This document shows, in pieces, positions 7,496 to 15,202 of a DNA stretch of 31,971 bases. Made by a program: the position numbers and the translations under genes. The notes under the pieces were generated by a model. It was not told the origin of the DNA and made no database searches. It saw only the letters and a list, made by a program, of their open reading frames with translations. The stretch's first letter is position 1. Every line of letters starts with the position of its first letter. Source of the stretch: a virus; IMG/VR virus record IMGVR_UViG_3300030518_000471, positions 1 to 31,971 of that record; one strand, given 5' to 3'.

Positions 7496-8455
7496 ATGCC
7501 CGTAGCAGCGATTGGGACCACCACGGTCACCGCCATCAGCCGGCGGATCATCCGTGACATCATCGTCGACAACGTGTACAACTCGAACGTCCTGTTCTAC
7601 CGGTGGAACCGGATGAACAAGATCATCGAGAAGGGTGGCTTCCAGATCGAGCAGCCCCTCATGTACACCCCCATGAGCGGCGGCGGCTGGTACACCGGCC
7701 CGCAGACCCTCTCGGTGCCGCAGTCCGACACCATCCAGAACTCGGTCTTCGCCTGGAAGCAGGCGTACGGCAACGTGACCGTGGACGGCCTGACCCAGTT
7801 GCAGGCCGACAGCCCGCAGAAGGTGGCCGACTACCTGGCCTCGCAGTTCAAGCAGTGTGAGATGCAGCTCGCCGACCTCCTCGGCTACGGCATCTGGGCG
7901 GACGGCACCAACCCGCAGACCATCGACGGTGTGGCCGAGGCCGTGGACGACGGGACCTCCATCGCCTCCTACGGCGGGATCACCCGGTCCTCGAACCCGT
8001 GGTGGAAGGCCCAGGTGGACTCCACCACCACCACCATGACCCTCGCCGCCCTGCAGAACCTGTGGGGGGCCACCCAGGACGGTGGGCAGACGCCGACCAT
8101 CATCATCTCGAGCCAGGCCAACTACAACCGCTACTGGGCGCTCAACCAGTCCTTCCAGCAGTTCCCGCAGCAGCCGGGCGGGCAGGACACGCAGTTGGCC
8201 CAGGCCGGCTTCACCAACCTGGTCTTCAACAACGTGCCGTGGCTGGTGGACTCCCACCTCCCCTCGACCGGTGGCCCGTACTTCCTGAACGAGAACTACT
8301 GGGAGCTCATCGTCAACGACAAGGCGAACTTCTACGTCCAGGACTTCGTGAAGCCCCCCAACCAGGACGCCATGACCTCGCTCATGGTCTGGGCTGGCAA
8401 CGCCTCCTGCTCCAACGTCGCCCGCCAGGGCAAGTTCACGGCCCTCACGGCCTGA
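7496..8455 (+). CDS. Major capsid protein, 319 aa
   Basis: The main shell protein, presumably HK97-fold. It follows the scaffold and has a strong ribosome site (AAGGAGTAGGG just upstream of the ATG). Features include an N-terminal helical arm (TAISRRIIRDIIVDNVYNSN), an extended beta-hairpin region rich in Gly/Tyr/Pro (MYTPMSGGGWYTGPQTL), an FAWKQAYGNVTVDGLTQLQA segment, and an ILFG-free C-terminal half with VNDKANFYVQDFV and SLMVWAGNASCSNVARQGKF. That last segment is the usual final strand of this family. Length is typical for a coat protein without a protease domain, and no protease gene is seen nearby. Confidence 0.85.
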   Translation: MPVAAIGTTTVTAISRRIIRDIIVDNVYNSNVLFYRWNRMNKIIEKGGFQIEQPLMYTPMSGGGWYTGPQTLSVPQSDTIQNSVFAWKQAYGNVTVDGLTQLQADSPQKVADYLASQFKQCEMQLADLLGYGIWADGTNPQTIDGVAEAVDDGTSIASYGGITRSSNPWWKAQVDSTTTTMTLAALQNLWGATQDGGQTPTIIISSQANYNRYWALNQSFQQFPQQPGGQDTQLAQAGFTNLVFNNVPWLVDSHLPSTGGPYFLNENYWELIVNDKANFYVQDFVKPPNQDAMTSLMVWAGNASCSNVARQGKFTALTA

Positions 8456-8470
8456 TCGAAAGGATCACCA

Positions 8471-8968
8471 ATGCCCGACCTGCAGCCAAACCCGACAGGA
8501 GCCGGTTACTTCAACGCCGTCTCATACGGCGGCACCGACATCTTCTTCGAGATCGCCTCCAACGTCTCGGGGAACACCCCCATCGGAACGCTGGTGGAGG
8601 TGAACAACTACACCGGCCCTGGCACCACCAACCCGCCGGTCGTTGCCACGGTGAAGCCCTCGTCCACCACCGCCGACTCCAAGGTTGTCGGGGTCGTCAC
8701 CGGAGGGTACGAGGCCACCACCGGTGCCGCGTCCATCCCTCCGGGGGCTGTGGCCAAGATCGCCACCTTCGGCGTGGCCCAGGTGCTGTGTGACGCCACC
8801 ACCACCGCCGGCTTCCCGCTGATCCAGTCGGCAGCCACCGCGGGTGCGGCCAAGTGCACCACCTCGGGTGCGGCTCCCACCAACGGCCAGGGCATCGGCG
8901 TGGCGCTGCAGGCGGTCACCATCTCCTCGGGCACCGCGCTGGTCTGGGCGCTGCTCAAGCCCATGTGA
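8471..8968 (+). CDS. Capsid decoration-like protein, 165 aa
   Basis: A beta-rich, Gly/Ala/Thr-rich protein directly after the coat gene with its own ribosome site (AAAGGA at 8459-8464, six bases from the ATG). The pattern of short valine strands (IGTLVEVNNY, VVGVVTGGYEA, GAVAKIATFGVAQVLCD, GTALVWALLKPM) resembles small capsid-stabilising proteins of the DUF2190 kind, which bind the outer shell. It overlaps the next gene by one base (TGATG). The decoration role is inferred from position and composition; a head-fibre or spike base is the alternative. Confidence 0.6.
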   Translation: MPDLQPNPTGAGYFNAVSYGGTDIFFEIASNVSGNTPIGTLVEVNNYTGPGTTNPPVVATVKPSSTTADSKVVGVVTGGYEATTGAASIPPGAVAKIATFGVAQVLCDATTTAGFPLIQSAATAGAAKCTTSGAAPTNGQGIGVALQAVTISSGTALVWALLKPM

Positions 8969-9561
8969 TGCCCACTCCCTCGCAGACAGTCCTCGACAGC
9001 GGCGACGTGCTCCGGGTGAAGAACGTCGACACCACGGAGTTCGTCGGCATGTACGCCGGCCGCACCTACCGGATCGCCCCCAAGGCGACCGCCCTCGTCC
9101 CCTTCGGGATGGTGTGCCTCTACTGGGGCGACCCCCGTTCCCGCCCGCAGGTGACGGGTCGGTTCTCCGACTCCTTCGAGAAGGGTGCCATCGCCAAGCG
9201 GGAGCAGGAGCTCGAGCGCCTGGGGGTGAAGTACGGAGTCTACAGCCAGGATCTCGACCTCCTCAACGCCGACGAGTGGCCCCCCAACCACGCCAACGCC
9301 GGCGTCCAGGCCAAGCACCGCCCCCACAAGGTGCAGATCCAGACGGAGAACGGCGCGACCGTCACCCCCGCCTGCTTCGACGTTGGCGGCGAGAAGGTCT
9401 ACGCCGCCGTCCGCAACGACAGCGAGGATCTGAACGACGAGGTGCTGTACCGTCAGCACCTCGAGAGCGAGTTGGACGCCATCAAGGAGAAGCTGCGGCA
9501 GATGGCTCCGGGTGCATCGGAGAGCGACGACGCCGAGGTGGACGTACCCAGCGCCAGGTAG
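8968..9561 (+). CDS. Hypothetical virion-region protein, 197 aa
   Basis: Not recognised. An N-terminal beta domain (VLDSGDVLRVKNVDTTEFVG, YAGRTYRIAPKATALVPFGM, about 5-55) leads into helical segments (KREQELERLGVKYGVYS) and a C-terminal coiled-coil-like region (HLESELDAIKEKLRQMA, about 166-182) with an acidic tail. Start in TGATG overlap with the decoration-like gene. The location between capsid and connector genes suggests a head-completion or minor capsid protein. The frame is open upstream, but the overlap sets the start. Confidence 0.7.
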   Translation: MPTPSQTVLDSGDVLRVKNVDTTEFVGMYAGRTYRIAPKATALVPFGMVCLYWGDPRSRPQVTGRFSDSFEKGAIAKREQELERLGVKYGVYSQDLDLLNADEWPPNHANAGVQAKHRPHKVQIQTENGATVTPACFDVGGEKVYAAVRNDSEDLNDEVLYRQHLESELDAIKEKLRQMAPGASESDDAEVDVPSAR

Positions 9562-9579
9562 TCCGTCTCGGGAGGGATC

Positions 9580-9873
9580 ATGCGGGACGACAACGACTAC
9601 GCCGGGATGTCCAAGGAGGAACTACGCCTCCACCTGGCCTCGACCGCCAAGCAACTCGCCTCCTGGGAGTTCGCCCTGGCCTACGCCAAGAAGCAGCACG
9701 CCCGGTCATTCATCGAAGCCTACGCGTCCTCGCGGGGCAAATCGGTGGCTGAGCGGGTGCGTGAGGGGGAGATGGCATCGGTGGCAGACCAGGGCGAGGT
9801 GTTAGAGAACGAGGGCAACGTCCGTTTCCACACCGTCATCCGAGACCTGATCGTGGCCCTCCTCGATGCCTGA
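9580..9873 (+). CDS. Small helical protein, 97 aa
   Basis: A mostly helical small protein (MSKEELRLHLASTAKQLASW, then FALAYAKKQHARSFIEAYA). Segments such as SVAERVREGEMAS and VIRDLIVALLDA suggest a compact bundle. GGGAGGG six bases upstream supports the ATG at 9580. It overlaps the tail-hub gene by 8 bases. Similar small helical proteins occur near head-tail connector genes, but I cannot assign a family; a completion factor or assembly chaperone is possible. Confidence 0.65.
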   Translation: MRDDNDYAGMSKEELRLHLASTAKQLASWEFALAYAKKQHARSFIEAYASSRGKSVAERVREGEMASVADQGEVLENEGNVRFHTVIRDLIVALLDA

Positions 9874-11752
9874 ACCGACCAGGGGCGTCCAGCCCGAAAC
9901 CGACTACTCATGGATCGAGCTCGATGACTTCACCGCCGGCTGCTACGACTACACCTCGATCTCCGGGGGCACTCCCAACGTTCCCGCCCCCAAGGGTGCC
10001 GCTGACGCTACCCAGACCTTCGCCTGCATCGCCCTTCCTTCGGGAGGCTTGGGTCCGCTCCCAGGTGTCGCCCAGGCGTACTCCTGGCCGCTGACCAACG
10101 GCACCACGACCTACCTGGTAGGGCTACTCGTCCACGACGAGCTGAATGACGGAACCACCGAGGCCGTCATCATCGGAGAGTACGACAATGGCACCAACCA
10201 CATCTGGGGTGCCGCGTCCTACATCCTCGAGACGACCACCGCCACAAGCATCGTGGAGACTACCGAGGCATCGGCGGTGGGCATCTTCGGCAGCCCGTAC
10301 CCGCAGTTCACCCGCGCCTCTCCTCTGGTCGAAGTAACAGGGGTGACGCTCGACGGGACCACGGCGGTCATCACCGTCGTGTCGGGGGGATGGCCCGGCG
10401 TGGCGGTCGGGGACTACGCCACCGTCGTCTCAGGTACGGGAACCATCCCAGCGGACACCACGGTTCAGTCCATCGCGGGCAACGACCTGACCCTCTCGGG
10501 TCCGACGACGGCCAGCGGAACGGCGACGGTCGGGTTCACCGATGTCAACCAGCCCGGTAACCCCGTCGTCGTCTTTCCTTCGGGCGGGCCGGCGCAGCCC
10601 ACCACGGCAGGGGCGCTCTACATGTACCCCAACCCCCAGACCCCGACCAGCTACACCCCCTACGACATGATCCCCCTGACCCCCTCCCAGACCGGCCAGG
10701 TGATCGTCCACCAGAACCGGATCATCGTCCTGTCAGGGATCAACTTCCCCTACCCTGCCGGCGGAGGTTTCCTGACCAACGAGCAGATCAACTTCACCGA
10801 CCCTCCCAACTCCCAGGTGCTCGGCTTCCAGCAGACGGTGTTGGCAGCCGAGGAGCCCTACGGCTACGGGGCCGGGGGGAGCCAGAGCGCGGGCGAGCTC
10901 TTCCTGGTCAAGAAGCGGGGAGGGGGGCTCATCGTCTCGGGCGACATCTTCTCCCCCTCGGTGACGTTCTTCCCCGGCATCCAGCCAACGGGAGGGTTCT
11001 ACGGCTCCGCCTCGTCGGGGGTGACGGGATTCTACTACTGCTCGGCCAACAACGGGGCATGGGTGTGGAATGGCGGCAACACGTCCATGAAGATTTCCAA
11101 GCAGCTCGACGACTCCTTCTTCCTGCCGGCCGAGTTCTCTACCATGGACTCCAACAACTACGGCTTCTACTGCCGGTGCATCGGTGACAAGGTGTACTTC
11201 TCGAACAACTGGCTCTTCGACACCCGAACCGGAGGGTGGTGGAAGTACTACCCCGATGAGAGTCAGGGCGGCACCAACCTCTTCTGGGTGAATGAGGTGG
11301 ACGGGCCGGACATCTACGCCGCCGTGCTCTCCTTCCCCGACTCCAACAAGGACTTCCTGTTCCGATTCGACCAGACGATCCCCCAAGAGAACTACCAGTG
11401 GCAAAGCCTCCCGATCCGACTCACCACCAATCGCTTCGTCGAGCTCCGCCAGGTGGTCGTCCGGGCCTCGTCCAACAGCGGCAACACCGCGTCCACGGTA
11501 AAGGTCTCCGTCTACAACGGCACCACCGAGGTCGGGTCGGTCACCACCCCCTCGAGCCAGATCGGTGAGGCACCGACCATGATCCGTATGCCCATCGGGT
11601 CGACCAACGCTGGGTCCAACCCCTACGCAAGCGAGGATCTGACCATTCGGATCACCGGTATGGGGAACAGCGGTGCGGCTCCAAACGTCCACTCGGTGTC
11701 CCTCGGGTACAAGCAGATCACCCAGGCCCCGACCATCGGGGTCTCGTCGTGA
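9866..11752 (+). CDS. Probable tail hub (nozzle) protein, 628 aa
   Basis: A large, almost all-beta protein rich in Gly, Thr, Ser, Tyr and Trp with no membrane segment. Its middle contains repeated short strands ending in aromatic residues (for example GSASSGVTGFYYCSANNGAW, then WVWNGGNTSMKI, DKVYFSNNWLFDTRTGGWWK, PDIYAAVLSFPDSNKDFLFR) typical of beta-propeller hubs such as the P22 gp10 class. An Ig-like insert is likely around residues 155-220 (VTLDGTTAVITVV onward). Such a protein extends the portal-adaptor channel and carries fibres. It overlaps the 97-residue gene by 8 bases and the next gene by a GTGA junction. The hub role is inferred from composition and neighbours. Confidence 0.65.
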   Translation: MPEPTRGVQPETDYSWIELDDFTAGCYDYTSISGGTPNVPAPKGAADATQTFACIALPSGGLGPLPGVAQAYSWPLTNGTTTYLVGLLVHDELNDGTTEAVIIGEYDNGTNHIWGAASYILETTTATSIVETTEASAVGIFGSPYPQFTRASPLVEVTGVTLDGTTAVITVVSGGWPGVAVGDYATVVSGTGTIPADTTVQSIAGNDLTLSGPTTASGTATVGFTDVNQPGNPVVVFPSGGPAQPTTAGALYMYPNPQTPTSYTPYDMIPLTPSQTGQVIVHQNRIIVLSGINFPYPAGGGFLTNEQINFTDPPNSQVLGFQQTVLAAEEPYGYGAGGSQSAGELFLVKKRGGGLIVSGDIFSPSVTFFPGIQPTGGFYGSASSGVTGFYYCSANNGAWVWNGGNTSMKISKQLDDSFFLPAEFSTMDSNNYGFYCRCIGDKVYFSNNWLFDTRTGGWWKYYPDESQGGTNLFWVNEVDGPDIYAAVLSFPDSNKDFLFRFDQTIPQENYQWQSLPIRLTTNRFVELRQVVVRASSNSGNTASTVKVSVYNGTTEVGSVTTPSSQIGEAPTMIRMPIGSTNAGSNPYASEDLTIRITGMGNSGAAPNVHSVSLGYKQITQAPTIGVSS

Positions 11753-12768
11753 CCGCCCCCACCCTGGTCGTCCCGCGCAAGGGATTCCCCGGCCCGACCT
11801 CGCCCACCGACCTCAACACCGACTGGCTCGCCATCGAGACGTGGGCCAAGCAGGTCGTCGCCATCATCGACAACCTGCCCTCGGGCGGCGGGGGGATCAC
11901 CGAGATCACCTCCATCGGAGGGACGATCGCCGTCACCGACCCCACGGGTCCGACAGTGAACATCGAAGTCGGCACCGAGATCACCATCCTTTTCCCCCCG
12001 TCTTACGTTCCCGTAACATGTCAAGTTATCGCCCCAAGTGACTTCACTGCGGGTCCAGGTGAGTTCACTGGAGCGTTTGTCTGGCCGGACGATTCGGGGG
12101 GTTGGTTTACCGGCACCATCACTCTCGACTCCGACAATAGGGTGTTGTCGGTATCGGGCACAGAAGAAAGTACCGATAGTGATACGGGTCTGCCAGTTAC
12201 AGGTGCCAGACAGTATGCCTACAACTATGGGTCGAACGTAAATATCGTAAACAATGCCGCAGCCGTGAATGCGAGTGGTGGCGGGGCAGAGAATCAGACC
12301 GGCTTTGCGTCTCAATCTGGCTCCATGACGGCCACCGCTGGCCTGGTGGCGGATGCGGCGTCGGACGGATCGCCAGGGAGTAAAGCGATTTCTTCGATTG
12401 AATTTGATGTATCTACAGGTGCAAGGGTATACGCAGGTGCTAATGACCTGCACGCTGAGGTTGCCATTAAAGATACATTGACCAGTGGGGGCGGAAACGT
12501 AGCCCACTATAGAGGAGTTACCCAGGGAACCCCCGTCCTCTATAGTGGGGACTCCTTTTCGGCAGCACAAGTTTTCGTTGACCCTACGTATGGCGCTACG
12601 GGCTTATGGATTGTCGATGTAAGCAACACTCCGGTCTTTGCGGGCACCGGCTACCTGGGTGTCACCACCGGGACTCCATCTACCACCCCGGCTGCTGGAA
12701 GCATGATGTCGGACACGGACGGGAGCTTGTGGGTCTACAACGGAGCATCGTGGAATCACATCACATGA
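11749..12768 (+). CDS. Tail fibre-like or adhesion protein, 339 aa
   Basis: Starts at GTG 11749 in GTGA overlap with the hub gene. The first 80 residues (PTDLNTDWLAIETWAKQVVA, then a Gly-rich linker) match a virion-attachment segment, the middle is beta-rich and Ser/Gly/Thr/Asn-rich, and the end (SMMSDTDGSLWVYNGASWNHI) is a common phage fibre ending. The middle, about 12000-12640, is visibly AT-richer than its neighbours (27 of 60 bases GC at 12361-12420 by hand count, against 36 of 60 at 13081-13140) with different codon choice. Recent acquisition of a receptor-facing module is therefore likely. It also contains a perfect 14-bp inverted repeat at 12503-12549. The receptor role is inference. 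Confidence 0.65.
   Translation: MTAPTLVVPRKGFPGPTSPTDLNTDWLAIETWAKQVVAIIDNLPSGGGGITEITSIGGTIAVTDPTGPTVNIEVGTEITILFPPSYVPVTCQVIAPSDFTAGPGEFTGAFVWPDDSGGWFTGTITLDSDNRVLSVSGTEESTDSDTGLPVTGARQYAYNYGSNVNIVNNAAAVNASGGGAENQTGFASQSGSMTATAGLVADAASDGSPGSKAISSIEFDVSTGARVYAGANDLHAEVAIKDTLTSGGGNVAHYRGVTQGTPVLYSGDSFSAAQVFVDPTYGATGLWIVDVSNTPVFAGTGYLGVTTGTPSTTPAAGSMMSDTDGSLWVYNGASWNHIT
12503..12549. repeat. Perfect 14-bp inverted repeat inside fibre gene
   Basis: CCCACTATAGAGGA at 12503-12516 is repeated as its exact reverse complement at 12536-12549, with a 19-base spacer. Both arms are inside the reading frame. The arms contain CACTATAG, which also occurs in T7-type promoters, but the rest of that promoter is absent. 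The structure could act in RNA (attenuation or protection) or DNA (recombination point at the edge of the AT-rich segment). Confidence 0.85.
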
Positions 12769-12778
12769 GCGGTAGGAT
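12750..12778 (+). promoter_or_regulatory. Weak leaderless-type promoter candidate
   Basis: TAGGAT at 12773-12778 ends 6 bases before ATG 12785; GTGGAA at 12750-12755, 17 bases upstream of it, is a poor -35 match. The same TAGGAT at the same distance from an ATG recurs at 14201-14206 and 19527-19532, which is the main reason to record it. It could equally be part of a weak ribosome site. Confidence 0.2.
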
Positions 12779-12784
12779 GGGCAC

Positions 12785-13495
12785 ATGGCTGTGACCTTGA
12801 CCAACGCCGTCACCGAGGTCCGGAGCCTCATCGACGAGCCGGTCGCCCAGTTCTGGTCGAATACCGAGTTGGAGGGGTGGCTGAACGAGGGGTGCGCCAA
12901 CATTCAGCGGGAGGTGGAGTGCTTCCAGAAGGGTCCGGAGGCCATCTCCACCACCGCTGAGACCCAGGCGTACCTCTGCCCCACCGACCTGCTCCGCCTC
13001 CACCGGCTCGAGTTCGTGCCCAACAACAACACCTCCTACACCTACTCGCTCGAGTTCCGGGGCTACAACGAAATGGACGCGGTGTGGGGGAACCTCAAAA
13101 CCCTCCCCTCGGCCTATCCGCAGAACTACACCCTGTGGAACAACCCCGACAACACCGGGGTCTCGGGCACCGGACTGACCATCCTCCTCTACCCCGTCCC
13201 CTCGGTGGACGGGACGCTCAACCTCTACTACCCCCGAACCATCGTGCCCGCCTCTTCGGGGAGCGACTTCCTCGACGTGCTCCCCAACTGGGAGGACACC
13301 GCCTACAACTACGCCGCCTACCGTGCCCTCCGAAAGGACGCCGACCCTCGGTGGAAGGAGTTCCGTGACGAGTTCACCATGCAGATCGAGCAGATGAAGA
13401 CCGTCACCCGGACCTACACCGACCAGGGCAACTTCTTCTCGACGGGCCAGCAGAACTACAACCCGTTGTTCCTCGACCTGGATGGGGACTTCTGA
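12785..13495 (+). CDS. Probable head-tail adaptor protein, 236 aa
   Basis: The sequence pattern fits the adaptor ring that joins portal to tail hub in short-tailed phages. It has an N-terminal helical pair (TNAVTEVRSLIDEP, NTELEGWLNEGCANIQREVE, about 6-45), a beta middle with YLCPTDLLRLHRLEFVP and TILLYPVPSVDGTLNLYYPR, then a helical C-terminus (NWEDTAYNYAAYRALRKDAD, and WKEFRDEFTMQIEQMKTV). The run AAYRALRKDADPRW is characteristic of this class. It overlaps the next gene by TGATG. Its place after the hub and fibre genes rather than before them is slightly unusual but seen in some podoviruses. Confidence 0.7.
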   Translation: MAVTLTNAVTEVRSLIDEPVAQFWSNTELEGWLNEGCANIQREVECFQKGPEAISTTAETQAYLCPTDLLRLHRLEFVPNNNTSYTYSLEFRGYNEMDAVWGNLKTLPSAYPQNYTLWNNPDNTGVSGTGLTILLYPVPSVDGTLNLYYPRTIVPASSGSDFLDVLPNWEDTAYNYAAYRALRKDADPRWKEFRDEFTMQIEQMKTVTRTYTDQGNFFSTGQQNYNPLFLDLDGDF

Positions 13496-14208
13496 TGGGA
13501 CTCCTGCCCGACTCCTACTTCTCCGCCGTGCAGAGTCAGTTGGGGGGTTCGGCCACCCAGCCTGTCGCTGGTGAAGCCGCTCTGTCCGCTCCGCAGATGG
13601 CGCAGTTGGAGACCCAGTTCGCCACGACCGAGCAGCAGCTTGGGGATACCCCCGCCGAACTGCAGGCTCAGGGGGACTACTCCACGCAGATGGCCGGCTA
13701 CCAGCTCGGGGGACTGGGGATCAACGCCCAGCAGTCCGCCTTGCAGCAGCAGGGGACCGAACAGTCCTACGGCCTCACCCAGCAATCCCAGGCGCAGCAG
13801 GGCGCACAGAACGTCCAGAACTTCCAGAAGCAGTTGCAGGGCCTCACGGGCGGCGAGGCCGCGTCGGGGTCCCTCAACACCGCGGGGGCGAAGGCGAACG
13901 CTGCCAATCTCGGCCAGCAGAACCAGTGGAACCAGGCCACCCTCAACCGGCAGGAGCAGCAGTCGGCGGGGGACTTCGCCCGAGCCCAGCAGAACTACGC
14001 CCTCATCGGGAAGGCCAACGGCCTGTCCCAGGACGAGGTGCAACTGCGCCTGCAGAACGGCCTCGAGCAGCTTGGCCTCGGCTCTGACCCCTCCTCGCTG
14101 GTCTCCCAAGCCGGCAACGTTCTCTCAGGATCCGCCCAGGGAGTCGGCTCGGTGCTCAGCCAGGCCGGGATGCTCCAAGGAATCAACACCCTCTCAGCGT
14201 TAGGATAG
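13495..14208 (+). CDS. Gln/Ala/Gly-rich internal virion protein candidate, 237 aa
   Basis: Very rich in Gln, Ala, Gly, Ser and Leu (for example AQQSALQQQGTEQSYGLTQQ and QQGAQNVQNFQKQLQGL), with no Cys and few charges. Predicted long helices and low complexity match the ejection proteins of short-tailed phages, which are packed in the head and released to build a channel through the envelope. The first of three consecutive genes of this character. Starts in TGATG overlap with the adaptor gene. The assignment rests on composition and order only. Confidence 0.6.
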   Translation: MGLLPDSYFSAVQSQLGGSATQPVAGEAALSAPQMAQLETQFATTEQQLGDTPAELQAQGDYSTQMAGYQLGGLGINAQQSALQQQGTEQSYGLTQQSQAQQGAQNVQNFQKQLQGLTGGEAASGSLNTAGAKANAANLGQQNQWNQATLNRQEQQSAGDFARAQQNYALIGKANGLSQDEVQLRLQNGLEQLGLGSDPSSLVSQAGNVLSGSAQGVGSVLSQAGMLQGINTLSALG

Positions 14209-14212
14209 GTAG

Positions 14213-15202
14213 ATGGCCGAGAAGAACAAAAACGAATCGACAGTAGACCGTAGTAGCTCGTCCGAGACGACCAAGGTCGACGGGCAGCAGATGACCTGGG
14301 ATCAGATCGTCTCCAAGTACGGGGAGACGGAGGCGAGCGAAATCGCCCCAAACCTCGACCCCCGCTACCAGGCGTTGCTCTCCAAAGAGGGATCGGAAAA
14401 AGCGGCGTCTGACTATTCCAAGCAGGTGTTGGATCCGGAGACGGAGACGACCGGAATCGCTCCCGACATGGAGGCCGGGATCCACCGCCTCAAGTCCTCT
14501 AGCGTTCCTGACGCTCGCGGCCTCGGAGATGTTCTGGGGTTTGTCGACAACCCCGTCGGACCGACCGAGGGCGCTGTGGGGTTGAAGCCCGACAACAACA
14601 CCTCTGCCGCCAAGGGCAAGGGCGCCGCCACGAATCCCACCGGTACAACCACGATCACCACCGGCACCGCCGCCGAGGATTTGATGAACGGTCTGGTGAA
14701 CCAGTACCAGTCGATCATGGGCGACGTGAACCCCTACATCTCCGGTCAAGCAGGCCAGCAGGCGGCGGCTCAGGCGCAGTCCATCGGTGAAGGGCTCGCA
14801 GGGGGAGGGGTGTCCACCGCCACCGCTCCCGGCTCGGCAAAGCTCAACCAGGACTACCAGAACATCGCCGCCGCCAACACCGCCGGGTCGAAGGGGATCG
14901 TCACGGCGATGCAAGACACCGGCAAGGCCGACGACCTGTACCTCGCCGCCTCCCCCTACCAAGGTCTCCTCAGCGCCCTGCAGTCCGAGGCTCAGTACCA
15001 GTTGGAGACCGGCGGCGGGACGATCAACTCGGGGACGCTCAAGAACTCCCCCGCCTGGCTGCAGAACGCCTACCAGTTCGTCCTCGGCAACTCCAACGCC
15101 AACGCTGGCACCTCGACGGTGGGGAACGCCAACGCCGCCACGGCTGCCACCACCCCCTCTACCAACACGGGCACATCGGGGGCCAGCGGAACGGCGAACT
15201 GA
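14213..15202 (+). CDS. Internal virion protein candidate, 329 aa
   Basis: The N-terminus is highly polar and charged (MAEKNKNESTVDRSSSSETT). A helical centre follows (AAEDLMNGLVNQYQSIMGDV, QAGQQAAAQAQSIGEGLAGG, about 160-200, and YQGLLSALQSEAQYQLETG, about 250-268), and the last 40 residues are an Asn/Ala/Thr/Gly-rich tail. It begins 5 bases after the previous stop, with TAGGAT-like sequence six bases before its ATG, and ends with one-base overlap into the giant protein gene. Probably a second ejection protein acting with its neighbours; the family is not recognised. Confidence 0.6.
   Translation: MAEKNKNESTVDRSSSSETTKVDGQQMTWDQIVSKYGETEASEIAPNLDPRYQALLSKEGSEKAASDYSKQVLDPETETTGIAPDMEAGIHRLKSSSVPDARGLGDVLGFVDNPVGPTEGAVGLKPDNNTSAAKGKGAATNPTGTTTITTGTAAEDLMNGLVNQYQSIMGDVNPYISGQAGQQAAAQAQSIGEGLAGGGVSTATAPGSAKLNQDYQNIAAANTAGSKGIVTAMQDTGKADDLYLAASPYQGLLSALQSEAQYQLETGGGTINSGTLKNSPAWLQNAYQFVLGNSNANAGTSTVGNANAATAATTPSTNTGTSGASGTAN

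Noticed and set aside
12498-12520. T7-type promoter at CACTATAG
   Set aside because: Only the core eight bases match; the upstream recognition part does not, the same string occurs inverted in the other arm, and no T7-like RNA polymerase is visible.
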